From assembly GCF_002920575.1 (NCBI RefSeq), contig NZ_PQSQ01000002.1, positions 62,001-126,000 of the forward strand: a stretch of 64,000 nucleotides of DNA. Direction: 5' to 3'. The notes beneath the pieces were generated by a model. The model saw only the letters and a program-made list of their open reading frames with translations, was not told where the DNA came from and searched no databases. Positions within the stretch are counted from its first letter, which is position 1. Every line of letters starts with the position of its first letter. Both the position numbers and the translations under genes were made by a program. Positions 56,930 through 64,000 of this stretch are shown in pieces. The stretch is from Streptomyces sp. Ru73 (GTDB lineage: Bacteria > Actinomycetota > Actinomycetes > Streptomycetales > Streptomycetaceae).

Positions 56930-58146
56930 GGGGCCTCCCGCAGGGCGTGGGCATGGTCGGCCGCGGGGAACACGGCCGCGGTCAAGGCGGTGAACTGGTG
57001 GGCGAGTTGACGGGCCGCTGCCCGGTTCCGCTCGGCGAGGGTCCGGCGCAGTTCCGGCGCATGCTTCTCCAGGGCCCGGAACTGTTCGAGCAGCCGGTCG
57101 GCGTCGACCTCGCGGGCCGGGTGGCAGTAGGCGCCGAGGCCCATGCGGTGCATGAGCGCGTCGCTCTTCGCCGCATAGCTGAGGGCGAGCGCCGGGGTGC
57201 CGGTCTTCAGCGCGCAGATGAGGTTGTGGTACCGCACCGCGACCACGCTGTCGGCGGCCGCCATCTCGTGCATCAGGTCGGCCAGCGAGGCCGGTTCGGC
57301 GGCGGTGACCAGCGGTGAGTCCACCGCGTCGAGGATCGCGGCGACCACCGACCGGTCGCAGTCGTCGCCGGTGAGCAGCCGGACCGGTCTGCCCTCCTCG
57401 ACCAGCGTGCGGACGAACCGGATGGTCCCGTCGAGGTAGCGGCGGTATATCTCGTCGGCGCGGGCCCGGTCGTCGTTGCCGCCGTGGAAGTCCATGACGC
57501 CGACGCAGACCGTGCCCGGCGAGTCCGCGGGCGCGCTCGTCTCCGGCGTGGGCAGGGAGAACGCGAGGTCCGGGTAGACCTCGTCGCGCGTGGTGTCCAC
57601 GCCCATCGCGCGCATCGCGTCGCGGGACCGGTCGTCCCGGTACGAGCGGTACGCGGCCAGCCGTGCCGACCAGCGCACCAGGGCCCGGGTCGGCCGGTTG
57701 CGGATCTCGGCGGCGCCCACGCTGACCAGCGCGACGCGGGTGCCGAGCAGCCGGCCGCTCGCGCAGAGCAGGAACAGGGAGTACGGGAAGCCCCACGGGC
57801 GCAGCGGCAGGGTGGCTTCCAGGACGCCCATGCCCGGCACGATCACCACGTCGTGCCGGCGCACCCAGGCGGCGGTGCGGACGGCGTCGACGAGCTTGCC
57901 CAGCCCCTTCGCCGCGATGGCGCCCGCACGGGAGGCGGTCCGGTACTCCGCACGGTTCCAGTGCAGCCGCGTCGCGGGGATCCCGAACCGGGCCGTGACG
58001 GCCTCGGGTCCGCCGCAGAGCGCGTCCACGACGGCGTCCGGGTGCTCGGTGCGGAGGTATCCGAGCACGGCCTCCAGCGATCCGTCGTTGCCGAGGTTGC
58101 CGGAGCCGAGCAGGCCGAACACTCCCACGCGTGTTGCTCTCGTCAT
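56926..58146 (-). CDS. polysaccharide pyruvyl transferase family protein
   Basis: 406 aa. GLLGSGNLGNDGSLEAVL at the N-terminus and VAVRYHNLICALKTGTPALALSY near the end are typical of PF04230 enzymes, which add pyruvate ketals from phosphoenolpyruvate to glycans. ATG 58146 has GGGAGG upstream and overlaps the GT2 stop (ATGA). Would give the polymer negative charge. Confidence 0.88.
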   Translation of the reverse strand: MTRATRVGVFGLLGSGNLGNDGSLEAVLGYLRTEHPDAVVDALCGGPEAVTARFGIPATRLHWNRAEYRTASRAGAIAAKGLGKLVDAVRTAAWVRRHDVVIVPGMGVLEATLPLRPWGFPYSLFLLCASGRLLGTRVALVSVGAAEIRNRPTRALVRWSARLAAYRSYRDDRSRDAMRAMGVDTTRDEVYPDLAFSLPTPETSAPADSPGTVCVGVMDFHGGNDDRARADEIYRRYLDGTIRFVRTLVEEGRPVRLLTGDDCDRSVVAAILDAVDSPLVTAAEPASLADLMHEMAAADSVVAVRYHNLICALKTGTPALALSYAAKSDALMHRMGLGAYCHPAREVDADRLLEQFRALEKHAPELRRTLAERNRAAARQLAHQFTALTAAVFPAADHAHALREAP

Positions 58147-59090
58147 GGCTGCCTCCCCTCCCGGCCGGCGACGAGGGCGTCGACGGAGACGTCGAGCGCG
58201 CCCGGGCCGACCGGGGCGCGGTCCTCGACCCGCTCGCCGGCGCCGGGCCGGGCCCGGCTGGTCATCCAGGCGGCCAGGTGGCCGTAGCACGCGCGCCGGT
58301 CGGCGGCGGACAGAGGCGCCCGCCGGACCGCCGCGACGAAGCCCCAGACGTACTCGGCGAGCAGCCGGGGCGTCGGGTGCAGCGGGCCCGCCCGGCGCGG
58401 GTCGAGGTTGACGCACCGTGCGCGCTTGGAGGGGTTCGCGCGCTCGGCGCGGGTGGGGTGGTCGCGGCGGAAGTACAGCAGCTCGGGGACCTGGTGGAAG
58501 GGCCCGTGCAGGGTGATCTCGGCGACGAACGTGCGGTCCGCGTGGTGGTAGCTGTCGAGCGGCCTCACCCGGCGCAGCATGTCGGCCCGCATCACTCCGT
58601 AGAAGTCGTCGCCGCCGGGCTCGAACAGCAGGCTGCGGAAGCGCTCAGGGGCGTGCGGCGAGTCGGTGGCGAGCCCGTACTCGTAGGGGACCTTGACCTT
58701 GCCGTCGCCGTCGATGACCGCCTGGCCGGAGTGCGCGAGGATCACGTCGGGGCGTTCGTCCAGCGCCTCCACGCAGCGCCGCAGCAGGTCCCGGGCGTAC
58801 AGGTCGTCGTGCGAGGCCCACTTGAACAGCTCGCCGCGGCACTGGGTGAACACGTAGTTGTGGTTGGGCGTGGCGCCGATGTTCCGGGGCAGCCGGAGGT
58901 ACCGGATGCGCGAGTCCTCCGCCGCGTACTTCCGGCAGATGTCCTGGGTGCCGTCGGTCGAGGCGTTGTCGGAGATGACCAGCTCGAAGTCCTCGTAGGT
59001 CTGGCCGAGCAGCGCGTCGAGCGATTCGGCGAGGTACTCCTCGCCGTTGTACACGGGCAGGCCGATGCTCAGCCTGGGGCGGGCGGTCAT
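58143..59090 (-). CDS. GT2 family glycosyltransferase
   Basis: 315 aa GT-A fold. SIGLPVYNGEEYLAESLDAL, ELVISDNASTDGTQDIC and the metal motif in WASHDDLYA are present. No membrane helices, so acts at the inner leaflet or in the cytoplasm. Coupled on both sides through ATGA overlaps. Confidence 0.9.
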   Translation of the reverse strand: MTARPRLSIGLPVYNGEEYLAESLDALLGQTYEDFELVISDNASTDGTQDICRKYAAEDSRIRYLRLPRNIGATPNHNYVFTQCRGELFKWASHDDLYARDLLRRCVEALDERPDVILAHSGQAVIDGDGKVKVPYEYGLATDSPHAPERFRSLLFEPGGDDFYGVMRADMLRRVRPLDSYHHADRTFVAEITLHGPFHQVPELLYFRRDHPTRAERANPSKRARCVNLDPRRAGPLHPTPRLLAEYVWGFVAAVRRAPLSAADRRACYGHLAAWMTSRARPGAGERVEDRAPVGPGALDVSVDALVAGREGRQP

Positions 59091-60394
59091 GTGGTCCTCA
59101 CTTCGGGAACGGGGTGGTGGGGGCGCTCGCGCAGCGCGGACCGCAGCTGCAGCCACCAGACGGCCGAGCTGCAACCGGTGGCGAGGGCGACGCCCCAGGC
59201 CGAACCGGCCGTGCCGGCCACGGCAGCGCCACCGAGCCCGCCGCTGACGTAGCAGACGGAGGCGAACAGCTGGCAGCGCAGGCTGCGCCGGGCAGCGGCG
59301 AGCGCGCGCAGCCCGGCGGCAGCGCCGGTGCCGAGCCCCGCGCCCGCGACGCCGAGGGTCACCGGCACGATGAGCTGGGCGGCGGAGTGCCAGACGTCGC
59401 CGAGCACGAGGGCGCCGAGCCGGTCCGGGATCAGCAGCAGCGCCGCGCCCCAGAGCAGCGCGGCGGCGGCCTGCCCGCCGCCCAGCAGGAGGCAGAACCT
59501 GCCGAGGCGGTGCGGGGCCTGCCGCAGTACCCGGGCCGCCTCCGCCACGGTGACCAGCGACAGGCCCATCAGCAGCGCGAGGAACGGGCCGAGCAGCAGC
59601 TCGGCGCCCCGGACCGCCCCCACGGCGCCGACCCCGACGATCGCGCCGAGCCCGTAAGCGCGCAGCTGGCTCGCGCCGCTGAGGCTGACGTTCTCGACCA
59701 GGTACCGGTAGCCGAGGTCGCGCTGTTCGCTCAGCCATCCGCGTGCCCGGGTGATCCGGGGCCGGATGCCGGACTGGACGCAGCCGTACGCGGCTGCCAC
59801 CGTGGCGGACGCGCCCCAGGCGAGCACGAAGGCGGCCACGCTGCCCACGCGGGCGGCCAGGACCATGGCCGGGACGAGCGCGACGCCCCACACCACGTCG
59901 TTGACGAACGCCTTCCGCCCGGTGCCCGCGGCGAAGAACGAGTACCGCCAGGAGTCCTGCAGCAGCAGCCCCGGCAGCATGATGCCGAGGCACGCGAACG
60001 CCGGGCCCACGCGGCCGCCGAGAGCGAGGCCGACTGCCAGGCACGCCGCACCGATGGCGGCGCCGACGCCGAGCGCGGTGCCCGACGAGCGGGCCACGGC
60101 GTCGCGCCAGGACGCGTCCGGCACGCCGCTGAAGCGCACCACGAGCGGATCGGTGGCGAGTCCGCGGGAGACGTTGAGCACCACGCCGTACGTCACCCAG
60201 GCGAGGCTGAACACACCGAACGCGGTCACCCCCAGCTCGCGCGCCACGTAGATGCCCACGGCGAAGTTGCTGATGCTGGAGGCCGCCTGGTCGGCCAGCC
60301 CCCAGGACAGCCGGCCGACGAGGGCCCGCCGGGCGCCCCCGCCCTGCGGCGCCGTCGTCTTCGTCTTCGCCCCCTCCGTCCTCATCGGCGTCAT
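59087..60394 (-). CDS. polysaccharide flippase, Wzx/MATE-like
   Basis: 435 aa, about 12-14 membrane helices. N-terminal SWGLADQAASSISNFAVGIYVA is characteristic of oligosaccharide flippases (MOP superfamily). Its presence argues for a lipid-linked repeat unit moved across the membrane. Coupled on both sides through ATGA overlaps. Confidence 0.88.
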   Translation of the reverse strand: MTPMRTEGAKTKTTAPQGGGARRALVGRLSWGLADQAASSISNFAVGIYVARELGVTAFGVFSLAWVTYGVVLNVSRGLATDPLVVRFSGVPDASWRDAVARSSGTALGVGAAIGAACLAVGLALGGRVGPAFACLGIMLPGLLLQDSWRYSFFAAGTGRKAFVNDVVWGVALVPAMVLAARVGSVAAFVLAWGASATVAAAYGCVQSGIRPRITRARGWLSEQRDLGYRYLVENVSLSGASQLRAYGLGAIVGVGAVGAVRGAELLLGPFLALLMGLSLVTVAEAARVLRQAPHRLGRFCLLLGGGQAAAALLWGAALLLIPDRLGALVLGDVWHSAAQLIVPVTLGVAGAGLGTGAAAGLRALAAARRSLRCQLFASVCYVSGGLGGAAVAGTAGSAWGVALATGCSSAVWWLQLRSALRERPHHPVPEVRTT

Positions 60395-61686
60395 GCCTTG
60401 ATCAGCCCGGCGCCGCGCAGGGCGTCGGCCGCGGTGACGACGGTGTCGAACGGCAGTCCGGACCGCTCGGCGACGTCCAGCAGACTGTGCTCACCGTCGG
60501 AGAGGTTGAGCACCCAGAGCATGGCCATCTGGGCCTGCTTGGTGTCGCTGCGGCCGCCGAGCGCGTCGTACAGCCCGCGCCGGCCCAGCTGCGGCTCGCC
60601 GTAAGGGCTGAGGTTCACGTACCGCCGGTTGCGGTCGAGGACGGCGAACGCCTCGCGGCAGACGGCGAGCGTGTCCGCCATCGCCTCCGGGGAGACGAAG
60701 TCCAGGTTGTCCGCCGAGGTGTGGTACTCGGGGTAGCCGGCGTACGGGGTCCGGGTGAGCGAGCCCACTCCGAGGTCGAACCCGGGCGAGCAGAACTGCC
60801 GCTCGTCGTAGCCGTACGGGGTGAACTCCTTGACCCTGTGCGGGCGTTCGGAGACGGCGAGTACGTGCTGCAGCACCCGGTCGATCTCCGCGTCGCCGCG
60901 CCGGCTCTGCTTGTACGTGAGTGGCCCCGGGTCGCCGGCGCAGGCCAGCACCAGGCCGTGCTTGACCCGGTCGATCCGCTCGGCGTTGCGGGCGAGCCAG
61001 GTGATGGCCCCGACGGTGCCGGGCGCGAAGATGAACCGGTAGGTGTAGTACGGCGTCTGCTGCGCCAGCTCCCGCGCCAGGAACGTCGCCACCGCCACGC
61101 CGGCCATGTTGTCGTTGGCCAGCGACGGGTGGCAGACGTGGCAGGAGACGATCACCTCGTCGGCGACCTGGCCGGGGACCACGTGCTCGGCGTAGGTGAG
61201 ATGCCCGTCTTCCAGTGTGGAGTCGATGCGCACCTCGTACTCGCCGTCCGGCATCGCGTCCAGGGTCTCCTGGGCCAGGCAGAACCCCCACTCCGGCGTG
61301 TAGTAGCTGGTGCGGTACGGCACCCAGGACGGGTGCTCCGGCAGGGTGTGCAGGTGCTCCCGCAGCTCGGCCAGCGGCATCGTCGCTGACACCGGCACGC
61401 TGTAGCCGAGCACGTGCAGGCTGGAAGCGGCGAAGTCGACGACCCGGCGGCCGGTGGCGTCGGCGATGTACGCGTCCCGGATGTTCCACTCCTGCGGCAC
61501 CGTCCAGTCGAGCACCTGGGTCCCGGTCGGCACCTCGTGCACCTGCAGCGGGAGGTACTCGCCGACGATGTCCAGGGTGGCGCGCACCCCGTCCCCCGTG
61601 ATGCTGCGGCAGAGCGGGTACAGCCGCTCCACCAGCGCGTACATCTCCTCGCCGGCCGAGGTCACCGGCGGTTCGGGCGCGGTCAT
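60391..61686 (-). CDS. DUF4910/DUF2172 aminopeptidase-like protein
   Basis: 431 aa. M28-like zinc-peptidase core CHVCHPSLANDNMAGVAV with downstream Asp, Glu and His residues, an N-terminal DUF2172-like segment, and a C-terminal winged-helix-like domain (about 385-431, LDVAERSGLPFDTVV). Such proteins recur in antibiotic and polysaccharide loci, where they may hydrolyse an amide. ATG overlaps the SDR stop (ATGA). Confidence 0.85.
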   Translation of the reverse strand: MTAPEPPVTSAGEEMYALVERLYPLCRSITGDGVRATLDIVGEYLPLQVHEVPTGTQVLDWTVPQEWNIRDAYIADATGRRVVDFAASSLHVLGYSVPVSATMPLAELREHLHTLPEHPSWVPYRTSYYTPEWGFCLAQETLDAMPDGEYEVRIDSTLEDGHLTYAEHVVPGQVADEVIVSCHVCHPSLANDNMAGVAVATFLARELAQQTPYYTYRFIFAPGTVGAITWLARNAERIDRVKHGLVLACAGDPGPLTYKQSRRGDAEIDRVLQHVLAVSERPHRVKEFTPYGYDERQFCSPGFDLGVGSLTRTPYAGYPEYHTSADNLDFVSPEAMADTLAVCREAFAVLDRNRRYVNLSPYGEPQLGRRGLYDALGGRSDTKQAQMAMLWVLNLSDGEHSLLDVAERSGLPFDTVVTAADALRGAGLIKA

Positions 61687-62708
61687 CGGCGCCGCCGGAG
61701 GGTGTCGTCGACGGTGCCGGCGTCGGACGCGGCGCGCAGCACGGCGAGGCGGGTGAAGCGCTGCTCGAAGTCCTCCCGGGTCAGCCCGTGCTTCCGGTAG
61801 GCGTCGGCGAGTTCGAGTGCGCCCCGCTTCACCGTCCACTCGCAGTCGAAGCCGGGGATCGCGGCGCGGAACCGGGAGAAGTCCACCCGGTAGGACCGCG
61901 GGTCGGCACCGGTCTCGCCGGTGATCCGCACCTTGGCGCCGGGCACCGCCTCGGCGACCTGCTCGGCGATCTCGGCGACCGTGACGTTGTTGACCTCGCT
62001 GCCGATGTTGAAGGCGCGGTCGTGCACCGCTTCGCGGGGCGCGGTCAGCGCGGCCGTGAAGGCCCGTGCGATGTCGGCGGCGTGCACCAGCGGGCGCCAG
62101 GGGGTGCCGTCGGAGAGGACCAGCACCTCACCGGACAGCAGTGCGTGGCCGACCAGGTTGTTCAGCACGATGTCGGCACGGAGCCGGGGCGAGTAGCCGA
62201 AGGCGGTGGCGTTGCGCAGGTACACCGGGGTGAAGTCGCCGTCGGCCAGGGCGTGCAGGTCGTCCTCGACCCGCACCTTGGACTCCGCGTACGGCGTCAC
62301 CGGGCGCAGCGGGGCCTCCTCGGTCACCAGCTCGTCGCCGCCGGCCGCGCCGTAGACGGAGCAGGTCGACGCGTACAGGAAGCGCCGCACTCCGGCGTCG
62401 CGGGCCAGCCGGGCGAGCCGCACGGACGCGTGGTGGTTGATGTCGTAGGTGAGCTGCGGCGCCAGCGAGCCCAGCGGGTCGTTGGAGAGCGCGGCCAGGT
62501 GGATCACGGCGTCCACCCCGGCCAGGTGGTCGGCCGTGATGTCCCGCAGGTCCACTCGGTGCCCGGACGGGTCTCCGGGCGTCGGGCCGAGGAGGCAGTC
62601 GGCGAACAGGCCGGCGTCCAGGCCGGTGACTTCGTGTCCGGCGGCCGTGAGGACCGGGGCCATCACGGAGCCCAGGTAGCCCTGGTGTCCGGTGAGCAGT
62701 ACGCGCAT
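61683..62708 (-). CDS. NAD-dependent nucleotide-sugar epimerase/dehydratase (SDR)
   Basis: 341 aa extended SDR. GHQGYLGSV (NAD-binding GxxGxxG), STCSVYG, and YAESK catalytic pair. Close to UDP-glucose 4-epimerase and CDP-sugar reductase groups. Upstream neighbours suggest a CDP- or dTDP-sugar substrate. Three bases separate it from the PIG-L gene. Confidence 0.88.
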   Translation of the reverse strand: MRVLLTGHQGYLGSVMAPVLTAAGHEVTGLDAGLFADCLLGPTPGDPSGHRVDLRDITADHLAGVDAVIHLAALSNDPLGSLAPQLTYDINHHASVRLARLARDAGVRRFLYASTCSVYGAAGGDELVTEEAPLRPVTPYAESKVRVEDDLHALADGDFTPVYLRNATAFGYSPRLRADIVLNNLVGHALLSGEVLVLSDGTPWRPLVHAADIARAFTAALTAPREAVHDRAFNIGSEVNNVTVAEIAEQVAEAVPGAKVRITGETGADPRSYRVDFSRFRAAIPGFDCEWTVKRGALELADAYRKHGLTREDFEQRFTRLAVLRAASDAGTVDDTLRRRR

Positions 62709-62711
62709 GGT

Positions 62712-63374
62712 TCATTCCCCCTGGGTGAAGGTGCCGAGATCGAGAGTGAGTTTGGTGACGGCGAACGCCTCGGCGTAGCGCGCGTGGCATTCGATGCCGC
62801 GAATGCGCGCGAGGCCGAGGAAGGCCTCCCGGTCGTACCAGGGCCGGTGCCGCTGCGAGGGGTAGTGCGCCTGCAGCAGCCGCACCTTCTGTTCGGCGGT
62901 CTCCGGCGACAGCGGCTGGTACGCGGCCATGCGGCCGAGGTCGCCGTCCCACTTGACGATCTCGTAGCCGAGGACGAGGTGGTCGCGGAACGCGGTGGGG
63001 ATCAGCTGCGCCAGGCCGCGGTGGTCCTGGTGCGCGTCGTCGGTGCGCGGGGCCAGGATCAGGTCCGGGTCGGTCCGCGCGCGCAGCTCCTCGACCGCGG
63101 TCTTGGCCTCGTCCCAGTGCGCCCGCTGCCGGCCGTCCGGCAGCTTGAGCACGGTCAGCCGCAGGTCGGCGCCCGGGCAGAAGGCGGCGAGCGCGGCCGC
63201 CTCCTCCTGCTCGCGTTCGGTGCCACCGCCGGAGAGCACCAGTGCGTCGATGCGGATGCCCGGCCGTGCGTGACACAACGTCAGCAGTGTGCCGCCCGCG
63301 CCGATGGCGATGTCGTCGCAGTGCGCGCCCACCGTGACGATCCGGTCCAGCCGCCCGGTACCGAGCCGGATCAT
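62712..63374 (-). CDS. PIG-L family deacetylase
   Basis: 220 aa LmbE/PIG-L zinc deacetylase. AHCDDIAIGAGG replaces the usual AHPDDE(x)G; HQDHR carries the third ligand His. Could de-N-acetylate an amino-sugar intermediate. The Pro-to-Cys and Glu-to-Ile changes in motif 1 are unusual; the Asp pair remains. ATG overlaps the cytidylyltransferase stop as ATGA. Confidence 0.85.
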   Translation of the reverse strand: MIRLGTGRLDRIVTVGAHCDDIAIGAGGTLLTLCHARPGIRIDALVLSGGGTEREQEEAAALAAFCPGADLRLTVLKLPDGRQRAHWDEAKTAVEELRARTDPDLILAPRTDDAHQDHRGLAQLIPTAFRDHLVLGYEIVKWDGDLGRMAAYQPLSPETAEQKVRLLQAHYPSQRHRPWYDREAFLGLARIRGIECHARYAEAFAVTKLTLDLGTFTQGE

Positions 63375-64000
63375 GCGCTCACCCCCGCGCCGTCCCGCTC
63401 CCACACGGCCCACGGGCGGTCGCCCCTGGCGTAGGCGGCGTCGAGCGCGGCCCGTTCCTTCACCGTGTCGGTCGGCTTCCAGAAGCCGCGGTGCTGGTGC
63501 GCCACCAGCCGTCCGCGCTTGGCCAGTTGGGCGCAGCCGTCGGCGACCAGGTCCCCGTTCTCCGGGATGTGGTCGAAGACCTCCTGGCGGAGCACGAAGT
63601 AGCCGCCGTTCTCCCACAGCGGCAGTTCGCTCACCGCGGTGATGCCGCCCACCAGGCCGTCCTCGCCCAGGTCCACGCAGTGGAACGAGGACTGGGGCGG
63701 TACCACCATCATCGACGCACCGGCGTCGCGCCGGGTGAAGTTCTCGATCATCTCCGGCAGCGGGGCGTCGGTGAGGACGTCGGCGTAGTTGGCGAGGAAC
63801 ATCTCGTCGCCGTCCAGGTGGTGCCGCACCCGGCGCAGCCGCTCCCCGATCGGTGACTCGATGCCGGTCTGCGCGAACGTGATCGTCCAGTCCGAGATGT
63901 CGGTGGACAGCAGCTCGGTCCGGCCGCCTCTCAGCACGAAGTCGTTGGACGTGGTCTCCTCGTAGTTGAGGAAGAAGTCCTTGATGTGGTGGGCACCGTA
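63371..64000 (-). CDS. glucose-1-phosphate cytidylyltransferase-like nucleotidyltransferase, 5' end outside window
   Basis: 210 codons of the C-terminal part. HHIKDFFLNYEE, MFLANYADVLTDAPLPEMI, ELPLWENGGYFVLRQEVFD and GFWKPTDTVKER match RfbF-type enzymes making CDP-glucose. The reading frame is open to base 64000, so the start lies beyond. First visible gene of the operon. CDP-glucose would feed deoxysugar formation, consistent with the SDR and RmlC-like genes. Confidence 0.88.
   Translation of the reverse strand, partial: YGAHHIKDFFLNYEETTSNDFVLRGGRTELLSTDISDWTITFAQTGIESPIGERLRRVRHHLDGDEMFLANYADVLTDAPLPEMIENFTRRDAGASMMVVPPQSSFHCVDLGEDGLVGGITAVSELPLWENGGYFVLRQEVFDHIPENGDLVADGCAQLAKRGRLVAHQHRGFWKPTDTVKERAALDAAYARGDRPWAVWERDGAGVSA

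Overview
The window looks like a Streptomyces chromosome (or close relative). Codon third positions are almost all G or C, GTG/TTG starts are common, genes are chained by ATGA overlaps, and there is a conservon (cvnA-E), a TTA codon in an antibiotic-type gene and an MsiK-style sugar ABC operon without its own ATPase. No tRNA, rRNA, CRISPR array, transposase or integrase was seen.

Layout. 1-3322: pyruvate dehydrogenase E1 (aceE) and a cut-off lipoyl E2, minus strand. 3610-4976: a DsbA-like protein and a FadR-type GntR regulator. 5239-8899: five overlapping or close genes that match the azomycin (2-nitroimidazole) pathway known from Streptomyces cattleya: PLP-dependent arginine hydroxylase, cyclase, retro-aldolase, heme-oxygenase-like diiron N-oxygenase and a small Rieske ferredoxin. 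The motif TGATCGATCA occurs before aceE, before gntR and before rohP, suggesting one regulator for all three. A strong hairpin ends this unit before a stand-alone lipB. 9742-12678: cysteine-containing leader peptide, ssuD-type monooxygenase, MFS transporter and a tiny ORF. 12989-19847: Lrp/AsnC regulator, HAD phosphatase, acyl-CoA synthetase with TetR, and a fused acyl-CoA carboxylase broken by two one-base frameshifts. 19876-26869: Pycsar-effector-like membrane protein, then a xanthine-dehydrogenase-type molybdoenzyme operon (small, FAD, Mo subunits, XdhC) opposite a TetR gene with paired palindromic operators. 26927-28954: LysR-effector-domain protein, DUF5997 protein and a small membrane protein.

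29484-33874 is a conservon whose P450 (CYP157-like) lacks the ExxR motif and carries a basic tail. 33919-36232 is a two-gene unit of aminotransferase plus indole (DMATS-type) prenyltransferase, probably a small natural-product cassette. 36586-40124 holds a DedA/VTT-like protein, a secreted propeller-like protein and an amino acid permease. 40388-44881 is a sugar ABC importer with a Gfo/Idh/MocA oxidoreductase. 45260-48077 holds a TetX-like FAD monooxygenase, a frameshifted quinone-type oxidoreductase and a divergent TetR. 48248-55036 holds an AfsR-like ATPase without a DNA-binding domain, an MscS channel, a large multi-spanning membrane protein and a PAP2 phosphatase.

55044-64000 is one tightly coupled minus-strand operon for a decorated surface or secreted glycan: glucose-1-phosphate cytidylyltransferase (cut by the window end), PIG-L deacetylase, SDR epimerase, DUF4910 aminopeptidase-like protein, flippase, GT2, pyruvyl transferase, RmlC-like epimerase and a class III aminotransferase. 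Three frame breaks in the window are all one-base contractions of short homopolymers, so consensus errors are as likely as true pseudogenes.
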